53,388 nt of DNA from Hyphomonadaceae bacterium (GTDB lineage: Bacteria > Pseudomonadota > Alphaproteobacteria > Caulobacterales > Aquidulcibacteraceae). Both the position numbers and the translations under genes were made by a program. The notes under the pieces are model-generated. The model saw only the letters and a program-made list of their open reading frames with translations, was not told the origin of the DNA and searched no databases. Of the stretch, positions 26,826-35,307 are shown piece by piece (the stretch's first letter is position 1; every line of letters starts with the position of its first letter). Location of the stretch: NCBI GenBank assembly GCA_009773395.1, contig WRPI01000009.1, positions 1 to 53,388 on the forward strand. The letters are read 5' to 3'.

Positions 26826-27959
26826 ATGGACTTCGATTTTACTGACGAACAGAAAATGATGCGTGATGGCTTATCACGACTAATTGCGCAAAAATACACA
26901 TTTGAAGATAGGCACAAAGCCGTTGCTTCTAAAACTGGCTGGCGGCCAGATTTATGGGCCGAATTTGCCGAAATGGGGCTTATGATGGCGCCTTTGCCCG
27001 AAGAAATGGGTGGCCTTAGCGGCGATGCCATTGACGCCATGATTATCATGGAAGAATTTGGCAAAGGTCTGGTTATAGAGCCTTATTTGCAATCAGTTAT
27101 TTGCGCGGGCTCCTTAATCCGAAACGCGGGAAATGATACCCAAAAAGCTGAATTGGGCGAAAAAATCACCAGCGGCGAAGCCATTTTTGCACCCGCTATA
27201 TATGAAGCCGAAGGGCGCTTTAACCCTGCATTTGTTGCAACTTCAGCCAAGAAAAATGGTTCGGATTATTTGTTGAATGGCAATAAAGCAGTGGTTTTTG
27301 GTGGTCCAATGTCGGACAGTTTTATCGTCAGTGCCCGCGCATCTGGCGCGACAAGCGACGAAACTGGCATAAGTCTGTTTGTCGTAAACAAAGACCAAAC
27401 TGGCCTAACCACCCAAAATTACACCACGGTTGATGGTCTGCAAGCTTCTGAACTATTTTTGGAAGATGTTGCTGTGAGTGGCGCAAGTGTTTTGGGTGAA
27501 GTTGGCGGCGCATTCGCGCATATCGAGCAAATGCGCGACCACGCAATCGCGGCAATTTGCGCCGAAGCTGTTGGCCTTATGACGGTCGCCAATGCGCAAA
27601 CCATCGAATATGCCAAAACCCGCAAGCAATTTGGTGTGCCGATTTCGAGCTTCCAAGTATTGCAACACGCAATGGTCAATATGTTGATTGCTTTGGAAGA
27701 AGCCAAATCAATGGCGCTTTTGGCGGCAATTGAATGCGCTGGTGACGACGCAAAAGCCCGCGCCAAAGCCTGTGCGGCTGCCAAAGTGAAAATTGGCCAA
27801 TCGGCGCGCATTATTGGCCAAAATGCAATCCAAATCCACGGCGGCATGGGCATGACTAATGAGCTAGCAATTTCCCATTATTTCAAGCGACTAACCATGA
27901 TTGATGCCCAATTTGGCAATGTCGATTATCACATGCGCCGCTATGGTGAGATGGATTAA
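26826..27959 (+). CDS. Acyl-CoA dehydrogenase, small-subunit type (PimD-like)
   Basis: A 377-residue acyl-CoA dehydrogenase-fold protein starting 3 bases after the preceding dehydrogenase stops. It begins DFDFTDEQKMMRDGLSRLI, contains the C-terminal helical bundle RKQFGVPISSFQVLQHAM and ends with QIHGGMGMTNELAISHYFKR. It is shorter and more diverged than its partner, as in two-gene dehydrogenases (PimC/PimD; FadE pairs of steroid degraders) that form heteromers. The tight spacing favours a joint complex. The physiological substrate could be a dicarboxylic or branched acyl-CoA; this is inference from family resemblance. Confidence 0.87.
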   Translation: MDFDFTDEQKMMRDGLSRLIAQKYTFEDRHKAVASKTGWRPDLWAEFAEMGLMMAPLPEEMGGLSGDAIDAMIIMEEFGKGLVIEPYLQSVICAGSLIRNAGNDTQKAELGEKITSGEAIFAPAIYEAEGRFNPAFVATSAKKNGSDYLLNGNKAVVFGGPMSDSFIVSARASGATSDETGISLFVVNKDQTGLTTQNYTTVDGLQASELFLEDVAVSGASVLGEVGGAFAHIEQMRDHAIAAICAEAVGLMTVANAQTIEYAKTRKQFGVPISSFQVLQHAMVNMLIALEEAKSMALLAAIECAGDDAKARAKACAAAKVKIGQSARIIGQNAIQIHGGMGMTNELAISHYFKRLTMIDAQFGNVDYHMRRYGEMD

Positions 27960-27973
27960 CAGACGACTTATCG

Positions 27974-28726
27974 CTAAAACAAAATGCCCTGAACCATTTT
28001 GGAAAGTGAGGCCAAACTTGCGATAATGCAGGCGATTGGGCCGAATAATATTGTGGCGATTTGGGTTGGGGTTAGTTCAAGTTTCACTTCTTTTGATACG
28101 CTAAGACCAAGTTTCATTAGTGACAGCATCGCAATTAACAATGTCCCACCAAGCAACACTGCTGCCAATGGCATGCCGATTTGTAGCACTATCGAAATCA
28201 AAACATTATGCGTCGGCAAACCAAATTGGCAGGCGGATTTTGCCTCATTGCCGAACATGAAAGTCATGATTATGGCATACATCACGCTTATGAACGATAT
28301 TGTCCCCAAGAATTTATAATTGGAAGTTCGCCCAGAAGCCTGGGTTTGCCAAGTAAAAATGAAAGTTGAAACAAAGCAATCAATTGCAAAACAAAAAAGC
28401 AATAAGGAATAAATTAGCAAATAGCTTTGTTTTGATAAAATAATCGAACATTCAGCAGCAACTTTTCCGCCTTTGAGTTGGGCAAAAACTTCCGTTGCTT
28501 GTTGTGATATGATTGCTTCATTGGTTTGGGCGCCCGGTTGTTGCGACCAAACATTTGAGCCATTGACCGAGTTTCCAGCGACCGTAGTTTTGGCCTTTGC
28601 CGCCGAAACTTGGGGTTGGGCATTTTGCGCTTCGGCATTTGTGACTAAATGTATCGAAAAAATTACACCAATCAAGCAAATGCCGATGGCGATAAAACGA
28701 GCAATCGCGATACGATTTTTTTCCAT
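27974..28726 (-). CDS. Small multi-pass membrane protein of unknown function
   Basis: A 250-residue protein with no family I recognise. An N-terminal hydrophobic stretch (residues 9-29, ending before AEAQNAQ) is a signal peptide or anchor. A polar Gln/Ala-rich region follows to about residue 98, then four likely membrane segments at about 101-125, 139-158, 175-205 and 222-243. Cysteines at 93 and 166 flank the second and third hydrophobic segments. I chose ATG 28726, preceded by GGGGGTG, over an upstream TTG. It converges on the acyl-CoA dehydrogenase gene with only 14 bases between. Confidence 0.62.
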   Translation of the reverse strand: MEKNRIAIARFIAIGICLIGVIFSIHLVTNAEAQNAQPQVSAAKAKTTVAGNSVNGSNVWSQQPGAQTNEAIISQQATEVFAQLKGGKVAAECSIILSKQSYLLIYSLLLFCFAIDCFVSTFIFTWQTQASGRTSNYKFLGTISFISVMYAIIMTFMFGNEAKSACQFGLPTHNVLISIVLQIGMPLAAVLLGGTLLIAMLSLMKLGLSVSKEVKLELTPTQIATILFGPIACIIASLASLSKMVQGILF

Positions 28727-28856
28727 TTTCACCCCCGAACCCAAAGCCTACGTTTTTCACGAAGTTTTATTTTTTTTATGACTTTAATTGGTAAAACGGC
28801 ATTGTCAAACAAAAACCCCCGCAGGTTGTGATGAGGCGGCTTGTCCGCATATAGGG

Positions 28857-29945
28857 CTATCCACACTGCCCCCGATGCCGCAACATTGCATCGGCCAATA
28901 CACATGCCATCATGGCTTCGCCCACGGGCACGGCGCGAATGCCAACGCATGGATCGTGGCGGCCTTTGGTGACAAGTTCAATAGCATCGCCCGCACGGTT
29001 GAGGCTTTGAACTGGCGTCAAAATCGACGAAGTTGGCTTTATTGCGACCCGCACCACAATATCTTGCCCCGTAGAAAGCCCGGCAAGAACACCGCCGTTA
29101 TTATTGCTTTTGAACGCAATTTTGCCATTGTCCATGAACATTTCATCGGCATTTTCATGGCCCATAAGTTCTGCCGCGCCAAATCCCGCGCCAATTTCGA
29201 CGCCTTTTGCGGCATTGATGCTCATCATGGCGGCGGCCAATTCGCCGTCAATTTTGCCATAAATCGGAGCGCCCCAGCCTGCGGGAACGCCGCTAGCGTG
29301 GATTTCCATTACCGCGCCAATTGAAGTGCCTTCTTTGCGAATTTCATCAAGATAATTTTCCCAAACACCAACAACCGCGGCATCGGGCGCAAAAAACGGA
29401 TTTTGGTGGGTTTCGTCCCAATCCCAATTATCGCGATTGATTTTGTGTCTGCCAATTCGCACCAATGCGCCACGAATTTGAATGGTTTCACCCAGTATCT
29501 TTCGCGCCACCGCGCCTGCCGCAACCCGCGCCGCAGTTTCACGCGCCGATGTTCTGCCACCGCCACGATAATCACGCACGCCATATTTGGCATCATAAGT
29601 GAAATCGCCATGCCCAGGCCGCCAAGCCTTGGCAATTTCGCCATAGTCTTTGGAGCGTTGGTCAGTGTTGCGAATAAGCAAGGAAATCGGCGTGCCAGTA
29701 GTAATTTGGCCTTCTGTATCGGCATCTTCAAAAACGCCCGACAATATTTCCACAATATCATCTTCGCGGCGTTGAGTAACAAAGCGGCTTTGACCCGGTT
29801 TGCGGCGGTCAAGTTCAGCCTGAATATCGGCGGCGGTGAGGGGGATATTCGGCGGACAGCCGTCAATAACGCAACCCAAAGCCAGCCCATGGCTTTCACC
29901 CCAAGTGGTTACTCTGAATAAATGACCGAAACTATTATGCGACAT
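28857..29945 (-). CDS. aroC: Chorismate synthase
   Basis: A 362-residue FMN-dependent lyase that makes chorismate from 5-enolpyruvylshikimate 3-phosphate, the last common step to aromatic amino acids and folate. It has the N-terminal [19 protein letters not shown], the basic [34 protein letters not shown] and the C-terminal [18 protein letters not shown], all family signatures. The length matches bacterial enzymes. GAGGG 6 bases before the ATG supports the start. It stands alone, on the strand opposite to the acyl-CoA dehydrogenases. Confidence 0.96.
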   Translation of the reverse strand: MSHNSFGHLFRVTTWGESHGLALGCVIDGCPPNIPLTAADIQAELDRRKPGQSRFVTQRREDDIVEILSGVFEDADTEGQITTGTPISLLIRNTDQRSKDYGEIAKAWRPGHGDFTYDAKYGVRDYRGGGRTSARETAARVAAGAVARKILGETIQIRGALVRIGRHKINRDNWDWDETHQNPFFAPDAAVVGVWENYLDEIRKEGTSIGAVMEIHASGVPAGWGAPIYGKIDGELAAAMMSINAAKGVEIGAGFGAAELMGHENADEMFMDNGKIAFKSNNNGGVLAGLSTGQDIVVRVAIKPTSSILTPVQSLNRAGDAIELVTKGRHDPCVGIRAVPVGEAMMACVLADAMLRHRGQCG

Positions 29946-29996
29946 TAAAACCCTCTATTTTAGGCACCATAAGCGAAATCCAATGAATATGCAAAA

Positions 29997-30020
29997 GCCC
30001 CAAAACACTTGTTTTGGGGC
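29997..30020 (-). terminator. Hairpin terminator between the receptor and aroC
   Basis: A perfect 10-bp stem GCCCCAAAAC / GTTTTGGGGC with loop ACTT. Read on the reverse strand it is followed by TTTT, so it can end the transcript of the TonB-dependent receptor before aroC. Confidence 0.7.
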
Positions 30021-30040
30021 CTCTTAAAGACGAAGCATGG

Positions 30041-30070
30041 ATTTTCTGAAAACCACTCTTTTCAGAAAAT
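30041..30070. terminator. AT-rich inverted repeat, possible terminator
   Basis: ATTTTCTGAAAA (30041-30052) and TTTTCAGAAAAT (30059-30070) form a perfect 12-bp stem with a 6-base loop. It is one of three hairpins in a row downstream of the receptor gene. The stem is AT-rich, so termination strength is uncertain. Confidence 0.4.
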
Positions 30071-30086
30071 TCATTCATATAAAAAC

Positions 30087-30127
30087 CAAATTGCTAAGTG
30101 AGGCCGAAGGCCGAGGGCGGCAATTTG
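30087..30127 (-). repeat. 41-nt hairpin element with GGCCTTCGGCC core (copy A)
   Basis: On the reverse strand: arm CAAATTGC, a 25-base middle containing CCTCGGCCTTCGGCCTCACT, and arm GCAATTTG. It begins 7 bases beyond the receptor stop codon. A copy with the same middle but different, still complementary arms lies after rpoC at 49164-49204. Probably a terminator-like repeat. Confidence 0.7.
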
Positions 30128-30133
30128 AGCTGG

Positions 30134-32353
30134 CTAGAAGTTTACCCGCCCCTCAATACCCCAAACCCGTGGCGCATTAACGAAACCGGTGAGATTGTTG
30201 AAATCAATGCCGCCGACCAGCGCAGCTTCATCAGTGATATTGCGGCCATAGGCGGTGATTTCATACTTGCCATCATTCATAAGCAATGAAGCGCGAAGAC
30301 CGCCTTCCCAGAAACCATTTTCTGAAAACTCAATTGATTCATATAAGAAGAAATTGGTTTCGCCTTTATATGACCAATCAGTAGAGAGTTGAAGCTCATT
30401 ACCATTTGCCAATGGCACACGATAACGTGCGCCCAAATTCGCAATAACTTCAGGTGAATTCGGGAATGGATTGCCATTAATCTTAACCAAACCGCCTGCG
30501 GTCAAGGGGTTCAAAATTGTGCAAGGCGCACCGCAACCAGCGACAGTGGCATTTGCGTCTCTAATTTTTGTGAAATTGTAAGAGAAGCTGCCATTGAACT
30601 CGAGGTTCGTAGTTGCACGGAATTGCACTTCCGCTTCAAAGCCGTGACCTACACCCTCTTTTACATTGATAAGCGTATTATTATTACCAGCCCCACCAAT
30701 TGCCGTAAATTGTTGGTTATCAACATTAAAGGCATAAACTGACAAATCGGCACGCAAACGGCGGTTCATGGCATAGGCTTTGATGCCTGCTTCTGCCGAA
30801 GTTAACAGCTCTGATTTCGCGCTCGTAACAGCAGTGCCAAACAACAACCGGCCTTGGATTGAGGGTGCGCGATAACCACGGGCCAAGCGGGCGTAGAAAT
30901 TCACGTCATCACTCGCTTCATAAACTGTCGAAAGGTCAAAAGTGACACCATCATCGGCAAGTGACTTAGTTATGGCAGGAAGTACTGCAATGCCGCCACT
31001 CGCGACCAGGTCTTTGTCATCATTTGAATAACGTAGGCCCGCAGTAAAATTCAATTTATCGCTTGCCTTATAGGTGGTTGAACCAAACAAAGCCCAAGAT
31101 CTAGTTTCTTGGGTTTGGCGAGCATCTGAAAATACGCCAGTCGGACTAAAGAATGCGAGCGAGAAAATGCTCAAGTTTTCGGAAAAATAATAACCGCCAA
31201 CTTGCCAACTTATTGCGTTCGTGGTGTCAGACGATAATCTGACTTCCTGCGTCCATTGCTCCAAACCGTCAATTCCGTCGGCGCTGTCTGCAGGAAATGG
31301 AATAAAGCCTGGACCACTTGCCATCGAGCCGCCATCTATGTCGCCGCGTCCGTAAAAGCGCAGGGTTTCGTAGCCAGTGATAGAAGTGAAAGTTAAATCG
31401 CCCGCATCATAAGTGACGTTAAGGCTTGCGCCTTTTGAATTTAGGTTTTGCTCATTGCCAAAACCACCATCATAAGTAACTCTGTTACGTCTAAAATTGG
31501 AATTGAGGCCCTGAATTCCGCGTGTCATAACATTGGCACGAAAAATTTGCGATGTGCCTTCAAGATCACGGCCATGCATATTTAATGTCGCGTCCAATTG
31601 TTCATTTGGACGCCAACGAATTTGCGCGCGAACCGCTTTTTCTTCATAACCGCCCAATTTTGCGTTATTGCTTGGGCTATCACCAGCATGTATCCAATCA
31701 GCTTGGCGTTGGAAAAGGCCAGAAAGGCGAACGTCTAAGCCATTACCTAATTCCATGTCATAAGCGCCTTCGGCGTCAAAGCCGTGAAAGCTCCTTACGC
31801 CAAGTTTGACATAGCCCGCATTGCCAGCTCCCGGCCTTACGCTCTCAAATTTCACCACGCCAGCAGGAGTGTTACGGCCAAACAAAGTCCCTTGCGGCCC
31901 GCGCAAAACTTCAATGCGACCAACGTCAAAAACTGGGAAGCCTTTTAATACTGGGTTTTCATAAACAATGTCGTCATAAATCAAAGAAACTGGCTGTGAT
32001 GCGTTCAAATCGAAATCAGTATTTCCAAGGCCGCGAATATAAATACGCGGGAAAATACGACCGAACGAGCTTTCGACAACTAAGGAAGGGACGCGCGCTG
32101 AAATTGCTGAAATGTCCGACCCACCCGAAGTGATTTGGGTAAGTTGATCGCCGCGAACTGTTGAAAGCGAATTTGGCACGTCTTGGCTGGCTTCCGATTT
32201 CTTACGTGCAGTAACTAGCACGACTTCAATCTGGCCATTGCTTGCTGGGGTCGCCACTTCTTGGGCTTGCGCCGCAAATGGGGAATATCCAGCAACGAAC
32301 ATTGCAGCGATACTGACACACATTAGCGATTGATTTTTGTGAGTTTTTTTCAT
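30134..32353 (-). CDS. TonB-dependent receptor
   Basis: A 739-residue outer-membrane receptor. A signal peptide (residues 1-30, ending AAQAQEV) is followed by a TonB box IEVVLVTAR at 42-50, a plug domain with IYIRGLGNTDFDLNASQPV and VEVLRGPQGTLFGRNT-like sequence, and a beta-barrel ending in VNF. I chose ATG 32353, with AAGGA just upstream; ATG 32359 is equally possible. It lacks the carboxypeptidase-like extension of the receptor at 14858 and belongs to the common siderophore-like class of sphingomonad and caulobacter receptors. The ligand is unknown; no transport or regulatory gene adjoins it. Three hairpins lie downstream. Confidence 0.9.
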   Translation of the reverse strand: MKKTHKNQSLMCVSIAAMFVAGYSPFAAQAQEVATPASNGQIEVVLVTARKKSEASQDVPNSLSTVRGDQLTQITSGGSDISAISARVPSLVVESSFGRIFPRIYIRGLGNTDFDLNASQPVSLIYDDIVYENPVLKGFPVFDVGRIEVLRGPQGTLFGRNTPAGVVKFESVRPGAGNAGYVKLGVRSFHGFDAEGAYDMELGNGLDVRLSGLFQRQADWIHAGDSPSNNAKLGGYEEKAVRAQIRWRPNEQLDATLNMHGRDLEGTSQIFRANVMTRGIQGLNSNFRRNRVTYDGGFGNEQNLNSKGASLNVTYDAGDLTFTSITGYETLRFYGRGDIDGGSMASGPGFIPFPADSADGIDGLEQWTQEVRLSSDTTNAISWQVGGYYFSENLSIFSLAFFSPTGVFSDARQTQETRSWALFGSTTYKASDKLNFTAGLRYSNDDKDLVASGGIAVLPAITKSLADDGVTFDLSTVYEASDDVNFYARLARGYRAPSIQGRLLFGTAVTSAKSELLTSAEAGIKAYAMNRRLRADLSVYAFNVDNQQFTAIGGAGNNNTLINVKEGVGHGFEAEVQFRATTNLEFNGSFSYNFTKIRDANATVAGCGAPCTILNPLTAGGLVKINGNPFPNSPEVIANLGARYRVPLANGNELQLSTDWSYKGETNFFLYESIEFSENGFWEGGLRASLLMNDGKYEITAYGRNITDEAALVGGIDFNNLTGFVNAPRVWGIEGRVNF

Positions 32354-32804
32354 TTTCATTCCTTGCTGTTCAAAATCTAGGCAGCCAATTGGCATAGATC
32401 ATTTCTAGAGCGACTCATGCGAGCCTTTGGTTTGCCGATAATTGGGAAATAAAAATTCATCTATCGCGCAAACTGCTTAAATGCAGATTTTGTGAAAGTT
32501 CGATGAAATATGTGTCAGTTTCGCAACGGTTTTATGCAGCAGCACAGCGCCACTGGAGGAATAACCCACAAGGGGAGGGCAAGAAGCCTGTAAATTCCCC
32601 GCCCCCTTGTAGGTTATGAGTCAATTTGCAGGCCGTAGAGTTTTCAAACAGTAAAGTGGGCTATTTTGTCATATTATGACTTGAATAAATCTTCGGTCTT
32701 TGGCATAGGAGCGAGTTCACGCGCTGGGCCAATTGGCTTAGGGCGCGATAGCTTTTGGGAAAACGGTTGTTTTGGCCTGTTTCTTGAGAGATTTCGACCG
32801 CATT
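32354..32804. other. Intergenic region between receptor and tRNA-Trp
   Basis: About 450 bases without a gene. It must hold the reverse-strand receptor promoter and the tRNA promoter, neither of which I can define. The clearest structure is the long hairpin at 32561-32617. I looked for a cobalamin-type riboswitch because of the receptor and see none of its conserved boxes. Confidence 0.5.
32561..32617. repeat. Long imperfect hairpin
   Basis: ATAACC-ACAAGGGG (32561-32575, one mismatched C) pairs with CCCCTTGT-GGTTAT (32603-32617, mismatched A), enclosing a G/C-rich interior with the possible inner pairing GAGGG/CCCCG. There is no T run, so it is not an ordinary terminator. It could be a mobile palindromic repeat or an RNA structure. 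Confidence 0.6.
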
Positions 32805-32880
32805 AGGGGTTTAGCTCAGCTGGTAGAGCATCGGTCTCCAAAACCGAGGGTCGTGGGTTCGAATCCCTCAGCCCCTGCCA
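32805..32880 (+). tRNA. tRNA-Trp (CCA anticodon)
   Basis: A 76-nt cloverleaf. The acceptor stem AGGGGTT pairs with AGCCCCT (one T-G pair), the D arm is GCTC..GAGC, the anticodon loop CTCCAAA contains CCA for tryptophan, the T arm is GTGGG TTCGAAT CCCTC, and the 3' end GCCA is encoded. It lies just before secE-nusG, an order usual in alphaproteobacteria. Confidence 0.97.
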
Positions 32881-32931
32881 TGTGCGAGTGGAAAAATTTA
32901 AGTGAATTTATTGGATTGAGCATTTATAAAC

Positions 32932-33171
32932 ATGGTTGAAGTTACCGAAAAACAGTCTGCAGCGAAACCTAATCGCATTTTGAATTTCGCATCGGGCGTT
33001 CGTTCTGAAGCGCGCAAAGTGACTTGGGCGACCCGCAAGGAAACAACTGCAATGTCATTGTTCGTCTTGGCAATGGCGGTAATTGCGGCATTTTTCTTCA
33101 TGGCGGCGGATACGGTTTTAGGTTCGGCGGTCAAGCTTTTGCTTGATTTTACAGTTTCTTTGGCGAATTAG
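32932..33171 (+). CDS. secE: Preprotein translocase subunit SecE
   Basis: A 79-residue single-span SecE of the short type. After a polar N terminus comes FASGVRSEARKVTWATRKET, the conserved amphipathic segment that clamps SecY, then one transmembrane helix at about residues 42-64 (MSLFVLAMAVIAAFFFMAAD). It stabilises the SecYEG channel in the inner membrane. Its place between tRNA-Trp and nusG is conserved in bacteria. It is probably co-transcribed with nusG, 13 bases downstream. Confidence 0.93.
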   Translation: MVEVTEKQSAAKPNRILNFASGVRSEARKVTWATRKETTAMSLFVLAMAVIAAFFFMAADTVLGSAVKLLLDFTVSLAN

Positions 33172-33184
33172 GACAGGACCCCAA

Positions 33185-33724
33185 ATGACAACCGCTAAAT
33201 GGTATATCGTTCACGCTTATTCGAACTTTGAAAAAAAGGTCGCCGAAAGCATAAAGGAAGCTGCTGCGCAAAAGGGCTTATCCGAAAAAGTTGAACAGGT
33301 TTTGGTGCCTTGCGAAGAAGTAACTGAAGTGGTTCGTGGCCGCAAAAAAGTCACTGAACGGCGGTTCTTCCCTGGCTATGTATTGGTCAAAATGGTTATG
33401 GATGATTCAACCTACCATTTGGTCAAGGAGACCCCGAAAGTTACTGGCTTTTTGGGTTCGGATCATGGCAAAAAGCCAGTTCCCGTGTCGCAAAAAGAAG
33501 TTGATTTAATTATCGGCCAAGTGGTTGAAGGGGCTGAGCGTCCCAAAAAAGTCATTTCTTTCGAAATTGGCGAAAAAGTTCGGGTGGTCGATGGGCCATT
33601 CCAGTCTTTTGAAGGCAATGTTGAAGAAGTTGATGAAAAGCGTGAGCGTCTAAAAGTTGCAGTGTCGATTTTTGGCCGTCCAACGCCAGTTGAATTAGAA
33701 TATAATCAGGTGCAAAAGCTCTGA
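33185..33724 (+). CDS. nusG: Transcription antitermination factor NusG
   Basis: A 179-residue NusG. The N-terminal NGN domain starts AKWYIVHAYSNFEKKVAESI and contains FFPGYVLVKMVMDD; the C-terminal KOW domain contains GEKVRVVDGPFQSFEGNVEEVD. NusG binds RNA polymerase, reduces pausing, and links it to Rho or to the ribosome. ATG 33185, with AGGA at 33175-33178, is preferred over the TTG at 33143, which lies inside secE and has no family sequence. It is in the usual secE-nusG-rplK order. Confidence 0.95.
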   Translation: MTTAKWYIVHAYSNFEKKVAESIKEAAAQKGLSEKVEQVLVPCEEVTEVVRGRKKVTERRFFPGYVLVKMVMDDSTYHLVKETPKVTGFLGSDHGKKPVPVSQKEVDLIIGQVVEGAERPKKVISFEIGEKVRVVDGPFQSFEGNVEEVDEKRERLKVAVSIFGRPTPVELEYNQVQKL

Positions 33725-33931
33725 TTTTTGATTTGCCGTTTTTTGGCGGTAATAATGATAGGTTTGTGCGCGGTAATGCCGTTCCAAATCAATCATTTCG
33801 TTGAGCTATTGTGAATATCGGTTTGCCGAAACAGCAACAGCTCTTTTAATATGTGGAAGAGGGTCATAAGTCCAAGACCTCTCGAACCACGAACCCCCGA
33901 TGGGCCCTAATCGGCCTTCATGGAGTGGAAT
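33725..33931 (+). promoter_or_regulatory. Leader of the rplK-rplA unit
   Basis: A 207-base spacer before rplK. It must hold the leader of rplKA, which in bacteria is often bound by L1 for feedback control. A small hairpin CCGAT / ATCGG (33897-33901 with 33910-33914) lies just before the ribosome binding site GGAG (33922-33925). I cannot identify a specific L1 site. Confidence 0.35.
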
Positions 33932-34360
33932 ATGGCAAAGAAGATACTTGGGTCGATAAAACTCGAGATTATTGCGGGCGAAGCGAAACCAGCCCCACCA
34001 ATTGGCCCAGCTTTGGGTCAACGCGGTCTTAATATTATGGAGTTCTGCAAAGGCTTCAATGCAAAGACCCAAGAAATGGAAAAGGGCACACCTTGCCCAA
34101 CCGTAATTACTTATTACCAAGACAAAAGTTTCACTTTTGAAATCAAAACTGCACCTGCATCCTACTTTTTGAAAAAGGCCGCCGGCCTTGACAAAGGTTT
34201 GACCAAACCCGGCCGCGATAAAGGCGGTTCGGTTACTATGGCGCAATGCCGCGAAATCGCGGAATTCAAAATGAAAGACTTAAATGCAACCGATTTGGAC
34301 CAAGCCGCAAAAATTATTGCAGGCAGCGCGCGTTCAATGGGCTTGGAAGTGAGGGACTAG
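33932..34360 (+). CDS. rplK: 50S ribosomal protein L11
   Basis: A 142-residue ribosomal protein L11. It starts [20 protein letters not shown] and contains the conserved [19 protein letters not shown] proline-rich segment and the C-terminal rRNA-binding domain with [11 protein letters not shown]11 binds 23S rRNA at the GTPase-associated centre with L10 and L12. ATG 33932 is chosen over 33920 because GGAG lies 6 bases upstream and the protein then has the standard N terminus. rplA follows 2 bases after the stop. Confidence 0.96.
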   Translation: MAKKILGSIKLEIIAGEAKPAPPIGPALGQRGLNIMEFCKGFNAKTQEMEKGTPCPTVITYYQDKSFTFEIKTAPASYFLKKAAGLDKGLTKPGRDKGGSVTMAQCREIAEFKMKDLNATDLDQAAKIIAGSARSMGLEVRD

Positions 34361-34362
34361 AA

Positions 34363-35058
34363 ATGGCAAAACGTGGAAAAAATTGGGTAAAAGCCCAAGC
34401 CGCCGTTGATGGTGCTAAACTTTACTCGCTTGATGAAGCTGTAACTTTGGTTAAATCACTTGCAAGCGCAAAATTTGACGAAACAGTCGATATGGCAGTT
34501 AATTTGGGCGTTGAGCCTAAATATGCCGATCAAATGGTTCGCGGCGTTTGCAAGCTGCCAAATGGCACTGGTCGTGACGTTCGGGTTGCTGTTTTTGCTC
34601 GTGGGCCAAAGGCCGATGAAGCCAAAGCTGCTGGCGCTGATATTGTCGGCGCGGAAGACTTGATGGAAGAAATTCAAGGCGGCCGCAGTGATTTTGACAG
34701 GGTTATCGCAACCCCTGACATGATGGCATTGGTTGGCCGTTTGGGCAAAGTATTGGGTCCACGCGGCCTTATGCCAAACCCGAAAGTTGGCACTGTAACC
34801 ATGGATCTGAAAACTGCGGTTGGTGACAGCAAAAGCGGCGCGATTGAGTTTCGGGTTGAAAAATCTGGCATTATTCATGTTGGCATTGGCAAAGTATCAT
34901 TTGGTGCTGCCGCGCTACAAGAAAATGCCCGCGCTTTGGTTGATGCTTTGGTGAAAGCCAAACCAGCGGGCGCCAAAGGCACATATATTCGCCGTATCGC
35001 ATTGTCATCGACAATGGGGCCTGGTGTTAAAGTGGATACCGCAACTGCGGCCGCATAA
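34363..35058 (+). CDS. rplA: 50S ribosomal protein L1
   Basis: A 231-residue L1. It contains [35 protein letters not shown] and the signature [21 protein letters not shown]1 forms the mobile stalk near the ribosomal exit site and commonly represses translation of its own rplK-rplA message. ATG 34363, preceded by GAGGG, starts 2 bases after rplK stops; the open frame upstream runs inside rplK and is not family-like. A leader of about 250 bases separates it from rplJ. Confidence 0.96.
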   Translation: MAKRGKNWVKAQAAVDGAKLYSLDEAVTLVKSLASAKFDETVDMAVNLGVEPKYADQMVRGVCKLPNGTGRDVRVAVFARGPKADEAKAAGADIVGAEDLMEEIQGGRSDFDRVIATPDMMALVGRLGKVLGPRGLMPNPKVGTVTMDLKTAVGDSKSGAIEFRVEKSGIIHVGIGKVSFGAAALQENARALVDALVKAKPAGAKGTYIRRIALSSTMGPGVKVDTATAAA

Positions 35059-35106
35059 AATGTATTCAGCATTGCGCGAAAGTGAAATTTTGCGCCGTGC
35101 TAAATA

Positions 35107-35299
35107 GGTGATGAGCAATCATCACCAAACCTGTCCAAGACTTTAGGTGTTTTCATTTGAGAACTTAATTTCCTAAATAGACGGGGTAGAAAAAATTCAA
35201 AAGGCCGTGCGCTTTGCGAAGATTTCGTCCCCGGGCAGTTCTTGACTAGGTAACTAGTCAAAACCAAACACCAAGATTGGCTTGGTGTTTAACCTAAGG
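35107..35299 (+). promoter_or_regulatory. Structured leader of rplJ-rplL
   Basis: The 249-base leader carries three perfect hairpins: GGTGATG/CATCACC (35107-35126), TTGACTAG/CTAGTCAA (35242-35261) and AAACACCAAG/CTTGGTGTTT (35266-35290). An upstream segment CTTTAGGT (35141-35148) can pair with ACCTAAGG (35292-35299), which includes part of the ribosome binding site, while GGTGTTT (35146-35152) can instead pair with AAACACC. This suits the autoregulation by L10/L12 known for this operon in other bacteria; the fold is inferred. Confidence 0.5.
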
Positions 35300-35307
35300 A
35301 GACCGTA

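Noticed and set aside
29309-29921. Long alternative frames on both strands within aroC
   Set aside because: Chorismate synthase signatures run through the region in the accepted frame, so the other frames are shadows.
32354-32804. Cobalamin or other riboswitch before the TonB-dependent receptor
   Set aside because: No conserved B12-box or other riboswitch core could be found; only a simple long hairpin is present.
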